Source: Phallusia mammillata
Lineage: Eukaryota > Chordata > Ascidiacea > Phlebobranchia > Ascidiidae
Length of the DNA stretch: 64,000 bases
Direction: 5' to 3'
NCBI GenBank assembly: GCA_003260075.1
Contig: QLIY01000046.1
Location: 180,081 to 244,080, forward strand
Shown here piece after piece: positions 11,201-25,700 of this stretch (the stretch's first letter is position 1; every line of letters begins with the position of its first letter). Position numbers and translations under genes: made by a program. The notes beneath the pieces were generated by a model. That model was not told the DNA's origin. It did no database searches and was given only the letters and a program-made list of their open reading frames with translations.

Positions 11201-14200
11201 TCTTCACAGTTCTAAAACAATAAATAGTTGCTATGGAAAAACAGCACTGCCAGTGCGAAAAACAGAAACAAAAATGGATCGATGAGCAAAAGTGTCAGGA
11301 ATATGAAAACGAAAGATTCAGAATGACAAAATGCAATCATGTATTGTTGGAATTTAGCAACTGGTAGTAGAAATTATTCATTAAGTGATACAGGTAAAAT
11401 CATGGGGCAAGTATTATTTAAATGGTGTCGCTGATCATAAAACTGGCAAACTTTGTAGCATGCACAAATAAAATCAAGTAGTGTTTTTTCATTTACAGTG
11501 ATAGTATTTTGTGGATGGTGAAAAATTAATAATAGATTTTTTGCCAAAACATTTTGAGTCCTTTGGAATTGAATTCATGATTAGAAACACTAAATATGAA
11601 TTCAACTACAATCTTCAGTAGCCAATAGATTGTATAATCGTAGTTTCAGATTAGGACTGACTTAATTTTGATGCAGATGTAGTTTTGTGCTTATAATGTT
11701 CCATATGAAAGACAGTTGAAGTGTTAAATCAGAAGATGACATAATTAAGTGGGAGTGCTGCAGCAGAATGTGTAGAAGTAATTTTATCAGTGCTATAAGC
11801 CAGATGTTTTATATGGCATATTATTGAACATTTTTGTAAGTTTGATTAGTGGAAAACATTTCACAAATTTGAAAAAAAAATTGCAAGCTAGTAACATAAG
11901 ATACATATGCAGACTTAAATACACAACATATTATACAAGACAGGGTTTTATACAAGCACACCAAAACACACACACAAACATGGACACACAGTCAGTTCAA
12001 AGAAGAAGAAAACATATTTAAAGCTGCAAAAAATGAGAGTCTCATGACAGCATATGATACTTAATTTGTACCCATATGTTTCTAAAATTATCCATAACAA
12101 TTTAATTCTTGGTCAACCTTCAATTATCACCTACTGAAAACTAAATAAAATTTATTTACTATACAGTACTGAAGTTACAATCAAACTGTGATGAAAAATG
12201 TTTCAAAATGAAATAATTTTAAAGCGAAAATGGTTGTGTTTATATGTAACCAAATTGTAAATGACATAATACAACTATACCTTGCTCTTTTCAGTTACTT
12301 GCAATTTAAGTGCACTAAGCTCAGATAAAAAGTTTGACTTTTCTGAAGTTAGCTGATCATTGATTCTCAACAATTCCTCAATCTTTGTTCCATGTTCAGT
12401 GGACTTCTAAAATGCCAAAAAGTGTAAATAACAGTGTTTAGGAAATGACAGAGCATGATATGTTTGTGACCACATAAAACATACAGTACATGATGGTCAA
12501 AACAATAGTTTAAAAAATATCATCACTTCTGGGGGGGGGGCAGATAAAAAAAAGTGTAAATAACAGTCTTTAGGAAATGACACAGCATGATATGTTTGTG
12601 ACCACATAAAACACACAGTACATGATGGTCAAAACAATAGTTTAAAAAATATCATCACTTCTGTTCACTACAAGCAATTTGCTCACTGGAAATAAACTGG
12701 ATTTTATACACAAAAACTATTGTTAAAGCTCCATACTAGATTCAACATTTTAATATGTGGTCACGTTTCCTCCAAATAGATCAGAAAATTTATATTTATC
12801 AATATGGCGGAATACCTTTTCATTTGCATTTTGCAAGGAATCAATTTCCACTTTTGCCTTTTCCTTTTCCAACTGCAGATTTGTAAGTTGTTGAGACAAG
12901 GAAACGTTTTCTTCCTCAATCTAAAACATTTACAATGAGTAAAACTTTAGCAAATGACACAATATTCATCCAAAGTTACCTGTTTTAACCTTTCATTGAC
13001 TGACTCAAGTTGGCTGGAAAGATTTTCCTTTTCTGTGATATGTTGTGCACTAAGAGATTCTAGCCTAAATGAAAAAAATATATGTCACCCAACAAAGAAT
13101 GTTTAGTCAATTTAATTGTGTTGTTAGTTGTTGCCCATGGAAACAATAGCTGGTTTGACCATAATTCTGTCATGTTATCCCTATGTTTAGGCTTCAAAAT
13201 AATAAAATATATTAGGATATAGCTACAGTTAAGGCTGCGGACGGACCCACTTGTTGGTTCAAAACTCCTATTTGGCTGTATAGCTATAGGTTCCATATAC
13301 CTGGGTTGGAACACCCGTACCTGTTCTTGAATTCCAAATCTGCTTCCATTGCAGAAGTCTGTATCTGAAGTTTATTTTCTTCAAGAGTTTGGCATTTTTG
13401 TTGTTCTGATGATAGCAACTGTTTGAGGGATTCAACCTCACTATTAAGGAGAGAATTGGTTTCTTTGACTTTTTCCAGGTTGCTGTTTAAATTTTGACAG
13501 CCTTCATTTTGGTTGTTTAGTTCCTCCTGTAGTTTTGCTATTCGATCTTCAAGTGCTACTCTGCTGACATCAAGGTTCTGGACTTTCTCTCGTAATGTTG
13601 ATGCTTCCTCCCTTTAATACAGAATATACAGATGTTAAATAGCACAAAAAATTTAAGATAAGATGTACATAATTGCGTTCAACCTGAAGCATTTGCTTAG
13701 ACCAGATTACAGGGCACACTTAAATAGAAATCAAAGTATACTGAAGGCATTATATCAAGCGGTTTCCAATAAACATTCCCATTGGTTTTAATACGCCTAG
13801 TATAATATCTTAAATTCTTAACAGTTGATGTTTTATGTAAAACCAAGCAAGCAGTGGCATAATTTATGCTTAAGGACCATTCGGCCAATGTTTTTCCTAA
13901 GTTTGCTGTTACTGGACAATGCTTGTTTGTGACCTTGTGATAACAATAAGCACACCAACCTTAAAGCCTTAGTTTCTGCATCCGCTGATCCTTGTGACAA
14001 TTCAAATTCCCTCATCAGGGCTTGATTTTTGTTTTCAAGTGTTGTCTTTATTGCTTCTAGCTCAAATAGCTTTGGTTTCAGTACAGAAATTTCTTGTTCT
14101 AGTTCATCTTTTCTGACAGACAATACTTGTAGTTCTTGTTTTGTGCTTACAAGTTCACTGTTCAAAGTTTCAGAAGTTTGAGTAAGTGTAGCTAAGTTAT

Positions 14201-16696
14201 TTTCTAAGCCTGATGTTTGCTCTTTAAGTTGCTGGTTTTCTTGCTCATATTGGTTAAGGCTTTGTTTTTGATTGTTGTTTTCGGTTGTCATGGCATCAAC
14301 ACTTGCAGTAAGGGTAACAATTTCTGATGATAGTTCATCACATTTAGATGAACTGCTTTCCAAATTTGAAGACAAGTTATTAATATTTTCATTAGCAGAA
14401 TCCAAATTTGCTCTTAGTTTGTCTTTTTCTGATGACAATTGTTTTACATTTTCAACCTGGTCTTCATGTTGTTTTGACAATGTTGCCAGTTGTTCAATGA
14501 GTTCTTTGTTTTTGTTGCTTACATTTGTCAGTTTTTGAGAAACATCATCTCCTTTATCATTAGATTGTAACAACCTTTCTTCGAGAGCAGCTTTTTCAGA
14601 AATCATTGCTTGTAGTTGCACTGTTATTGTCTCTTTTTCATCAGTAGCACTTTTAATGGTAACCTCACATGTACTAATATCTTCACTGAATTTATTGCAC
14701 TTGTTCAACAATTCCTCATTATCTTTTTCAAGGGATAAGCACTTTTCATCCTTAGCTAGCTTTTCAGATTGCACAGCTTTTAGATTTGTTTCCAATTCAG
14801 TAAGTTGTAGCGTCAACTTTTCAATATTGCTATTGGCAGCATCTTTATCGGCAGTTAGACATTTAAAATCAGCTTCAAGGGCAGTTATTTGCTCCTGGGC
14901 AGTTTTAAGTTCAGCTGACAAGCCATCTTTGGAGGCAGTAATCTCAGAAAGCTGTCTTGTAGTGGCTTCAAGATCTGATTTCACTTTTTCAAGATCCGTT
15001 TTAGTGGCAGTTAGTTCCTGAGAGACGCTGTCACTATTTTTGGACTTTTCAGTTAAGTCAGAATTCAATTTTTCTATTTGTTTGGTAAGATCTTCTTTGT
15101 CACTCGTTAGTTTCCCACAGGTTGTTTGTAGCTCTGTATTATGTTTTAAGCGTTCAGACACTTGTTCATTAAGTTTATCACATTTCGCTAGTGAAGTCTT
15201 TAATTGCTCATTTACATCATCAAGTGTTACTTGACATGATGATAACTCTTCTTTCACGCAATCTCTCTCCTGCAGAAAGTAAGATAAAGTTTATTCAATT
15301 GTACCATTGGTTACTAAAATCTCTACAAACCTTATTGCTGGATTCAAGATTGGAACATGTTTTAGCAATTTCAGCTTTTTGATTGACTGCAAGTTGTTCA
15401 GATTTTTCTAGGTTTGCTTTTGTCATCATAAGTTCAGATTCAAGTTTGCCTTTAAGGAGATAGGTGTCATCAAAATTGGACTGAAGATCTTTGATTTTTA
15501 TTTGTAAATCTGCCTTTTCTCTGCAAATACACACAATAATTTTTTCCATGTATACCAATGATTCTCGAATGTAAGTCAGTGTTTTAAATATTAAGACAAA
15601 CTAATTTTTAAAAGTCTGATTAAAAATTAAAGCTACTAAATGCAGTACAAGACAATACATTTGTTAACACACAGTTGACAATTACTTGTTGAGTTGATTG
15701 TAGTTGCCCAGTAGCTTTTCATGTGCTTCTGTTTGTACTTTCAGGTCAGAATTAATTTGAGTAATGTTGATTTCCATTGACTGAATTTTGTCCAAGTATT
15801 CAAAAGATTTCTAAAACAGGATTTTTCAAATTACAAAAAAAACTCAAATACAATTGATGCTACAAGCTTGTCAACTCCTGTGGTTATACAAAATATAATT
15901 TGATTTGTCAAATGCTTAGCATCTTATAGTAATCATCAGTGTTTTACACGGTGGGTTTAAGATATTATGTTGTGAGGCATAAAATGTGTTCTGTATAATG
16001 TTTAAAAAATCAGCACATTAGTGGTTGCATGTCCAACCTACAAGGCCTGTAAACATAAAAGCTACTATTTAGAAGTAAAAGTGGAAAAGCTGGGTGGATC
16101 TAACAGCAAGTTATAAAAACAGTGCACAATATACACAATACTCCTGGGTCAAGTAATTTAACAAGTATAAAAGGGGACCCATAATACTGTTTAAATCTCA
16201 TAAATTCAGTTTATGAAGCTTTGACTGGTTTTGCAATTTCACAATGAGGCACATAACCAGTGAAAATGGTGTTTGTGCACAGAGTAATCTGACAGTTAAG
16301 CTTTATTGATGACCATTATAGGACTCCGAAGTTGGTTCGTAATTCAACGTAATCTTGAATCATGTGATTAAATGTATTTTTTTAAGCATGATAACAGACT
16401 ACGAGGAGATGTCAAGACAAACCTTTTCAACATCTCCCTGTTGTTCAGCAATGCTAGCAAGTTTTTCCTCCAGAGTTCGCTTTTCAGTTTCGATATTACG
16501 TAGAGCATTTTCACTTTGAACCGATTGTTGACTTTTTGCTTCAGCCTCAGCCTGACTTGCTTCAAGTTTGTCTTTTAGTGATTCGATTTCTCCTCTCATT
16601 TGATCAACCTGACATGAAACAAAAATGTAATATTTTATTGTCACTTAACTCAGGGGTCGGCAACCTTTTGTGCACGGCGGACCGTTTTTGAAACTA

Positions 16697-16781
<85 letters not shown>

Positions 16782-19700
16782 TTTTTAGATTTTCAGTTTT
16801 AACAAGCAGGGCTGTAGCTTTTATCAATACTGTTGTGCTTTTATATTTAGGTTGCTGGAAATGTCAGAATATTTATTTGCAATACATACATAAAAAATGT
16901 TATTTACTTGTGCTTTGGCATGATGGGGGGGGGGTTTTTTAGATTTTCAGTTTTAACAAACAGGGCTGTAGCTTTTATCAATACTGTTGTGTTTTTATAT
17001 TTAGGTTGCTGGAAATGTCAGAATATTTACTTGCAATACATACATAAAAAATGTTATTTACTTGTGCTTTGGCATGATCATTTTCCTGCTCTTTTGCTTT
17101 CAAATCATGCTCGAATTCATGTAAAGAGCGAGTTTTCTCATTTAACTCTTCTCTCAACTTTGCTTCCTCATTAAGAAGTTCATTTTTCTCATCTATTAAC
17201 TTTTCGACATCACTACTGGAACTTTGCAAATTTTCAGCTTGTTTCTCTTTTTCCTTTTCTAGTTTGGATTTTTCTTTTGAAAGATTTTTCAGCTCCTAAA
17301 AAAAGGTGTAAAACTTGTATGTTTCAATAACCAAAATGTTTCTGTTCAATTTCTATTATTTGGATAAAGAATCAGTAATATACCTTCATTTTTTCACTGT
17401 GTTGGTCATCCAAATCTGCCAGCTGTCGAGTTAATTCAACTTCAGATGCCTGCACGATTATTAAGGAAGTTTCAGCTGATCGACATGCTTCAGTTTTGCT
17501 TTCCAACTGCTCTTTTAAGTCTGCTGATGCCTGTCAGAAACATAATATGTTATTGAAGACAGTTTACACAATATGTTTGTAACAATACGGCTGCTAGATA
17601 AGGCTTACATCGCAAATTTTACTTGGCCCCAACAATGAAAGCAGTGCAACTTACGCATTACAGCAGTTTTATTTTGTATTAGAGGCGTTTGTTACACCAC
17701 AAGAAATTGTTAGATTTTAACATAAGAATCTAGTTTAGGTGTTTGGTCATAAAGGTAAGTGAAAACTATTAACAGGTGCTTAACTACATATAAACATGCT
17801 GTGCTTAAAGTGCCTTTGTGTGACAAGAAGAAAACAACAAGGTTGCAAGTGATAGCTGACACAAACAAACAAGCAAAACTCCACATTGAAATAAGAAATG
17901 AATGAAATAGAAAACCATCACCACACAAGGGTTAGATACTATTTGCAATATACATTTCAACTGTACTTGTGTTGGGCAAAGCAACTGATAGGTTAAACAG
18001 TTACGTTGGTAGTTAAAACTGTGTGTCGTGAGATCTCTTGAAAGAGCCTTAAAATATTTTTTGTATGTCTTATTTTTTAGATTGATATTAAAATATGGGG
18101 TTGCATGACAATGCTAAACCGTTTTAATCTTATTTATATCAGCCAATACACTGAAGACACTAATTCGTTTTTTTGAATTGTTTTGTGTGTGTTTTAGCCC
18201 ATAAACTGTACAACAACAAAAGGGTCCTTTAGCATGGCAGAAGCTTAAGGGGTTCAAGAACTATTGAGTTAGTTGACCACCTTACAACTATTTAACGAAA
18301 TGCTACAGTTGTTGTTGTTGGATAATTTAACTGTTAAAAAGAGTCTTTACATTCTAATAAAAAAAGCATTTTATGTGCGACCATAAAAAAAATCAACTTT
18401 GTGTAATAGAATTGATTAGAAAGCACACTTTGTAAGGGGGGGGGGGTTTACAACTATTTAACGAAATGCTACAGTTGTCGTTGTTGGATAATTTAACTGT
18501 TAAAAAGAGTCTTTACATTCCAATAAAAAAAGCATTTTATGTGCGACCATAAAACAAAATCAACTTTGTGTAATAGAATTGATTAGAAAGCACACTTTGT
18601 AAGATAGAAAACATACACAGCATCAAACCATGTTAATGCATGCCACAGGGATGTTAATACCTCCACAAGACGACACAAACACATTCAAAGTAATGCTTGC
18701 CTTCACTATCTCCTCCAAATTGGATTGTGTAGCAACAAGCTCTTCAGCAAGCGATGTCCTTTGAGCTGCATCAGACTTGGCAAGTTCTTCTGCCTCTTTT
18801 AACATGGCTCTAATTCTATCCCGTTCAGATTCAAGTCTATGTATGACCTCTGTTTTACCTTCAAGGTCATGGTGGCAGTCTTGCAGTTCAGAGGTAATGC
18901 TTAGTATTCTTTGGTTGGCAGATACAAATTCTTGCATCAACTGGTCAAGTTTGGAGTTAGCAGTACTTAGCTCTGATGCAGTTTCTTCATGTAGATTATG
19001 AAGTGTTTGGTAAGTGTCCTGAAGTTTAAGGCTCTCCTCTTTGTACTTTGTTATATCATCATTGGCCTTTTCAAGACTAAGACCACTTTGCTCCCTTGCG
19101 GAAGAAAGTTGGCTTTCAAAATTTGTTTTTAGATCTTTGTTTTCTTGTAGCATGCTGTCACAGCTTTTCTGAGATTCTCTTAAGTTTTCTTCTGCTCCCA
19201 AAAGCTCTGTGCATTTTAAACTAAGCAAGTTTTGAGTTTCTTGCAAAGTTTGCTGCAAGGTTTCAACTTTTTCATTTTCAGAAGTCAGCACAACATCATG
19301 CTTAGTATGAAGCTGCACTAACTCAGTTTTCAGGTTTTCTATTTCAGTTTGTTTTTCCTTTACAACAGCAGACAATTCCTCAAGTTTAGTTTCAAGGTCA
19401 GCAACAATTTCTTTCTCTGATTTAACATCACCTAGGATCCTCTCCTGGTCATCTTCATATTGTTTTGTTGATTTTTTAAATTTTCCTTTCAATTCTGAGA
19501 GCTGTACTTGCAATTCAGAAATCATAACATCCTTTTGGTTGTTTTGAGTTTTTATATCATCAAGGGATGTCAAATATGTAGAATTCTCATTTTTCAGCAC
19601 ATCTAGTTGTTGCTGGAGGTTTTGTTTACTTGCTGTAGTTTGTTGTAAATCTTCACCTAGTTTTTCATTTTCCACCTTTAATTCGCTGACAAGTTGTTGC

Positions 19701-22700
19701 AGGGCCTTGCTGCTTTTTGTAGATAGTTGAGAATTGCTTTCCAGTTCATTGACATTGTTTTGTAACTGTTCCAATTTCGGGGGGGGGGTTTTGTTGTAAA
19801 TCTTCACCTAGTTTTTCATTTTCCACCTTTAATTCACTGACAAGTTGTTGCAGGGCTTCGCTGCTTTTTGTAGATAGCTGTGAATTGCTTTCCAGTTCAT
19901 TGACATTGTTTTGTAACTGTTCCAATTTCTGTTGTAATTTTTCCTGCTCATTTGCAGCATCATTAAGCTTGTCCCGAAGGACTTTGTTATTGTTTAAAGA
20001 TGCAGACACTTCATTGTGTAAATTTGTATTATCCTCCTGAGCTTTTTGTATTTTTTCAGTCAAATTGCCGCACAACTCTGTTTTCTGTTGCACCAGTTGC
20101 TGTAGTTCTGTGTTTTCTTCTGTAACTTTTTGTATTTTTTCTTCTAAACTGTTTCGGCAGTCAGTGCTTTCTGTTAACTGCTTTTGAAAAACATCTTTTT
20201 CATCAGTTAAAGTCTGCAGTTGCTGATTGTGGTTTTCTGCCACTGATTCTAGTTGCTTTTTTAAGTTGTTGGCTTCTTCTGTTGCATCTTCCACATGTTT
20301 ATCAAATTTGTTTTTGACATCCTTTAGTTCCTTTTTCAAGGAAGGAAAACAAAAATATGTAGTGTGCAATTTTACAGTATTTTTATCCAGAAAAAGAATT
20401 GCTATGGTCAAATAAACACCATAAGAGTCAGTGCAAACAAACAAACATTCTTTGAACAGCGTTAAACATATATTTTTTCAAAAACATTTATACATACAAG
20501 GCAAAACAACAACCCACCAGTCATGTTTTGGTTAATTTTAAACAACTTAGTATTCTATTGTAGCCTTCCACAATAAAAATGGTACAAAACACAAACTAGA
20601 AAATTATTTAAAAAGTATGTGATAACTTACCAGTTCAAATTTGTTGATTTGACTCTGAGAATCATCAAGCTGTTTTTGAAGTGAAATCCTTTCCTCTGTT
20701 ATAGCGTTCCTCTGTTGTTCCGATTCACCTAAGCTCTGTAACCACGGCAACCACACATACACATACAACAGTCACATGGTTTGGTGACAGACAGACAGTT
20801 GGACGAACAATAACTGAATGTTTGACACAGACCAGTGAAAACAACAGATTCATGGCACAGGTGATCATGCAAAATGATTCCATGCTGCCATAAAATCTAC
20901 TTAAAATCAGGTTGAATTGTTTTTGTTGTTTGTTTTTTTGACTACGCTTAGTTGCTATGAAAATCGAACACAACTACAATCAGCTACCACACTTTGATAA
21001 ACTGATCAAACAAAACTGGCATACCTTTGACAATGCTTCCTTCTCAGAGGAAAGAGAATAAATTTGTTGTTCCTTATCTTGTAAACTTTTTTCCAGTTTG
21101 GTGTGTGACTCTTGACTTTCTCGACTGACAACAAAAACATATATTTTTAAAATGTTTCAAAGCTGCAACAGGTGACTTAGGCCTCACAAACTTCAGTTAC
21201 ATACAGTTGTGCTGCTAGGTGTTGGGTTTGTTCACCACTTTGCTTGCTCAGTTGTTCAATCATCTCCTTTGCGTCATTGTGATTTTTATGCAGGTTGGCA
21301 AGCTGTTCGCTAAGTCTCACAATCTGCAAAGTTTTGTATTTGTAAAAAATTCTTTCTATTAGGATACTTTATTCGTATATTAAACAAATAGTGTCAATAA
21401 AATTACCTTCTGGTCTCACGAAAGGGTGAATGCAGAAAAAAATGTAGCAAATAACAAATGAGGTCATTTATGTATATGCTATCACAGTACAGAATCCAAC
21501 ACGTCAAACTTTAAAATAATTTAACAAACCTGGTTTTCATCATTTTGGTGAAGTGATTTTAACTCTTCATTTTGGCTGTCAGCTTCCTTCAACCTGGATT
21601 GTAAAGTTTCTTCCGATGATGCATGGCTTTCCTTCAGCTGCAAACCCAAGTGACAGTAATATTTTATTAGCTAATTAATTTTTCCAGCAGTACAAAACCA
21701 TGGAAAGCCTTATTATAGCAAAAAAAATGCACTTGTACATTTACAGCTTGGTAATTACTTAATTAACTCTAGGTACATAACAATGGAGTTTCAATACCTT
21801 TTTGCATTCATCCTGTAGAGATGCTACATTCTTCAACATTTCTTCATATTTTGTCTCCTGTTCTTTGGCATCTTCCTGAAGTTTGGCAACCAGCTCTTCA
21901 AGGCTCTTCTTCGATCCTACAACATCCTCAATCTGAGAGGAGGATTCTTTCAGTCGGGAGCTTAACTCTGTTTCTTTTGTCTGTGCCTCATCAAGTTTGG
22001 ACTTCACTTCATTCAGGGATGTTTCTTTGGAAGCAAGAGAGTCTTGAAGAGTTGAGAGTTTAGCAGTAGTGGAGGAAACTTGGTTCTGAAGATCTTCGTT
22101 GGTGTTCTGTGTATAAAACCTTTTTTTAAGTGGCAATAATTCAAACATTCTACTATTTTGAAATGTTGCAATTTAGAAAGTTTTTCTTGTTGTAATGTGT
22201 AAACGAGTGATTCTCAAACTGTGTGCCGCGGCACACTAGTGTGCCGTGAGAGATTTCCAAGTGTGCCGCGAAATATTTTCTTTTTTGAAGTGCAAATACA
22301 TTCCCTAGTGTTTTAGGCCTTTACGGCGAAATACTGGTGCGCATAACAAAGTTTTAAAGCCCATATTTTGTTATTGGTAATAAAAAGCATCCTTACCCAC
22401 CACAATAAAGTTGAAAGTTAAATTAATTATAAGCTTATGATCAACTTCTGTTGTGTTTGCCTGCGAAGTGTGCCGCAGAAGGAAATTTTAGTTGTTTAAT
22501 GCGCCGCATGGTAAAAAAGTTTGAGAACCACTGGTGTAAACAATACAGGTTAGGTTTCGATGCAAACCGGAAAACATCTTTACAATAACATGACATTTAC
22601 ATGCCATTGCAATTTGCTAAAAGAAACCAACCTTTAGTTTATTCAGATTATAGCTGGTATCACTTAGCCTCTGTTCAAGTTCTTCAATTTTTCTGCAAAA

Positions 22701-25700
22701 CAAATTTGTAAATAAAATCCTTAAACCGTTTACACATGCTTTGACACCAAGATTTACTACACTACAATCCTTACACTAACTACGATAGTTAAAGTAGATA
22801 CAAAAAATAAACCTAATAAACGTCTTTAATTTTAGGCCATTACTGAACCAAAATTTATAATCTGTCTACAGGATTGCCAAAGTACCTTTCTTTTTGACTG
22901 ACAGCTTCAGCCATAGTTTTCACTTGAGCATTGCTGTCACCAGAACTCTGCATCATTTCCTCAAATCTTTTTTTCATTTGCTCCTTGTCTTCATTCAGTG
23001 ATATGCACTACACACAAACATATTTTTTGTAAAGATGGGGTGCTATACTGGTGTTACTTTGTGGTGTTTCATGAACCAAAATGTACAACACGAACATGCA
23101 GTAAATACCAGCAAAACAGTATTTGTAGTATAGTCCTAAAGTTTATGTGGAAAAAATATTTCATTTTGACAGATTGTGCCACTAGCTACTAACCAACCCA
23201 ATTTAGCTTTTTAAGGCCCAACCAAAGCTTGCTTGAAGAAATCTCTGAAGTAATTTACAATACAAATTTGCTTACTTGTTGTTGCGAGGCTTGTAATTGC
23301 TGTTGAGTTGTTTTCAGTTCAGTTTGAATCGACTCTATGGAGGTTTGTGAACTTGTGGTCTTTAGATTTAAAAAAATTTAGCATCACTTTTCAAAAAAGA
23401 ATGATTTAAATCCACAACAATTACAAACGGAAACAATTTAGGAATATTCACTTGAAACACAGTTTTTTTCACACAAAAAAGAAGATCTTGAGAGAAAAAA
23501 TGCTCAATTTTGATTAAAAATAGTTATCTTCCGGCCTGGTGGATTACAAAGAAAACATGAGGATTAACATACAATTTCCTGCACTTGGTCAAGCAGTTGT
23601 TCTCGTTCCTCTTCCAGCTTAGAAACCTGTAATCGAACTTTTGCAAGGGCATCCTCTTGTTCTTCCATGCAGGCCTTGGCCTCCACCATTTGTTCCTCGA
23701 ATTCGAATACCTTGGGATCATCTGAAGTTTCCTAAAAATGAAAACATACAATTTAATAGATAGAAAAGCTGTGGTTACGTGGTTGCATATTCACTTAATA
23801 CTATCATTTTAATTTGTAATAATGTTGCAAAAAATATCCTTAAATACAAAGGATAACAATAGGATGTCTATGCAAATGGCCTCGAGTCAGTGACCACATT
23901 TAAAACAGAGATAGCCTATACCAGTGGTGGGAAAATGGCCACCAGTGGAGAATTATGTACATGCAGAGATAATTATATAAGTCAAGGCCACCTAAATTGT
24001 TGCATTAGGTTTTACTTGAATATATAAGGTCATAAATCAACTATTTAGTAACAAAGTTAAATATCTTTAATCATATAAAGACAATCAATAAAATGTTGTG
24101 ATTGACTTTAGTGGGAAACTACAAAAATGGTTAAGAAACAGTAGTTAAAAAGAGGGCACACCTATTTAAAAACTTACTTTCTCTGCTTGAGCAAATGTAA
24201 GTTGTTCTTTCAGATCCTCAATTTCTTTCTTCAAATAATCAAGCTCTGATTTGTCATCCACAGATGATGCCTGTAATGGTTTAAACTTCACTCAAACCTT
24301 TGCGCAAAATATATTTACCGATACAAAAACCAGCAGCCCCAAAACCAAGCTTTTGTGCATAAAAATATTCAGGAATATCCAAAATATTTCTATCAGCCAT
24401 GCAAAGGACATGTTTACCTGGAACACCATGCAGTTTAGTACTTAAAGCAAGTTAGTTAGCACTTTTATAAGCAACACACAAAAACAGGCAGAAGAATCAC
24501 AGTGTTCAGCAAACACATCAAACAATATCAGTGCTGTTATCATTTTTGCGTCCAAAAAAATCACTAATGAAGGCAAGGTATATTTCAATCACAAAACAGG
24601 GATTTTCAAGCTGTTTTTGTGACAAATTTGCATTGCATGGCTAATCTGTACTACTGTTGGGTAGTCAAACTTCTCTCAACTACTACAGCAACACAGAGAC
24701 AATAAGACTACAAAAACAGCTACAGAAAGACTACAGGGCAGCTACAGCGATTACCCTTGTTTCTTGTAGGCTCGATTGTAAGTTGCTCGACTTGCTTTGT
24801 TCGAGGTTAAGTCGTCTTTCCAAGTCGCTACACTTGTCTTGGAAGCAAGTTAAGTTGTCCTTGAAGAGCGACATGGCACAAAATTAGGTGAGTCATGCCA
24901 ACACAAAAAGCAACATGCATTTAACAATATTAACACCATGTCAATGTTATTGTTAGTTTGGTTGTAGCAATTGCTTCATTCCAAGATGAAACTTGTCAAA
25001 AATAAATGGTTAAGTTAGTGGATCAGTTCAAACAGTTCTGTGATCGATTTTAGAAACTGTTGGTACATTGAATAAAAAAATATGTAAAACTTAGGAAATT
25101 ATAAAATAACAAAATGTGTACTAGTTAAATTTACAAGGTCTGCTTATCTGCAAAACATAAAGAGCAAATAATAAAACAGTTAAAATCACAAACACTGTTC
25201 ATAACAACCATATTTTAGTTGTACACAACATTTTTAAAACCTTAAGGTCATCTTTAAATATTTCGCCCTCCTCAATCCGGAACTGTAGATCCTCTACTTT
25301 TCTCTTCTCATCTTCCAGATCCTGGGAGAGTTGAACTTTGTCCTGATCTGCTTGTTCAACCAGAGATCGTAATGAATCTAACTGAGATTCCTTCTCCACC
25401 ACATACTACAGAAAAAGAAAGTTTTTCATTAATTTAAAAAAGTCAGGAATAATGCTTTTCTATTTTAGCCATAACAATAAATCTACCAGTATTTTTAGAA
25501 ATATGTAACTAAAAACATTGTATGCTTGTTTACCCACAAAAAATGTTTACCAATGGTTTCCCACATTTTTTTATGGCGAATATAGTAAAATTTATAATTC
25601 AGAGGCTCCTAACAAGAAACTGTTTAAAAGCATCTGTACGAAATGCTGTAGGCAGGATTAATTAGACAAGTTGCAATGTCTCTTGTCTTAATCATTGGAG

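Noticed and set aside
14272-15234. Plus-strand serine/phenylalanine-rich frames opposite CLIP1 exon 29 (also 18777-19001)
   Set aside because: Antisense shadows of the coiled-coil codons, without splice sites or motifs.
16645-16942. Poly-glycine and poly-proline open frames over G runs (also 31807-32013 and 48548-48730)
   Set aside because: They are translations of gap-placeholder runs and do not correspond to genes.
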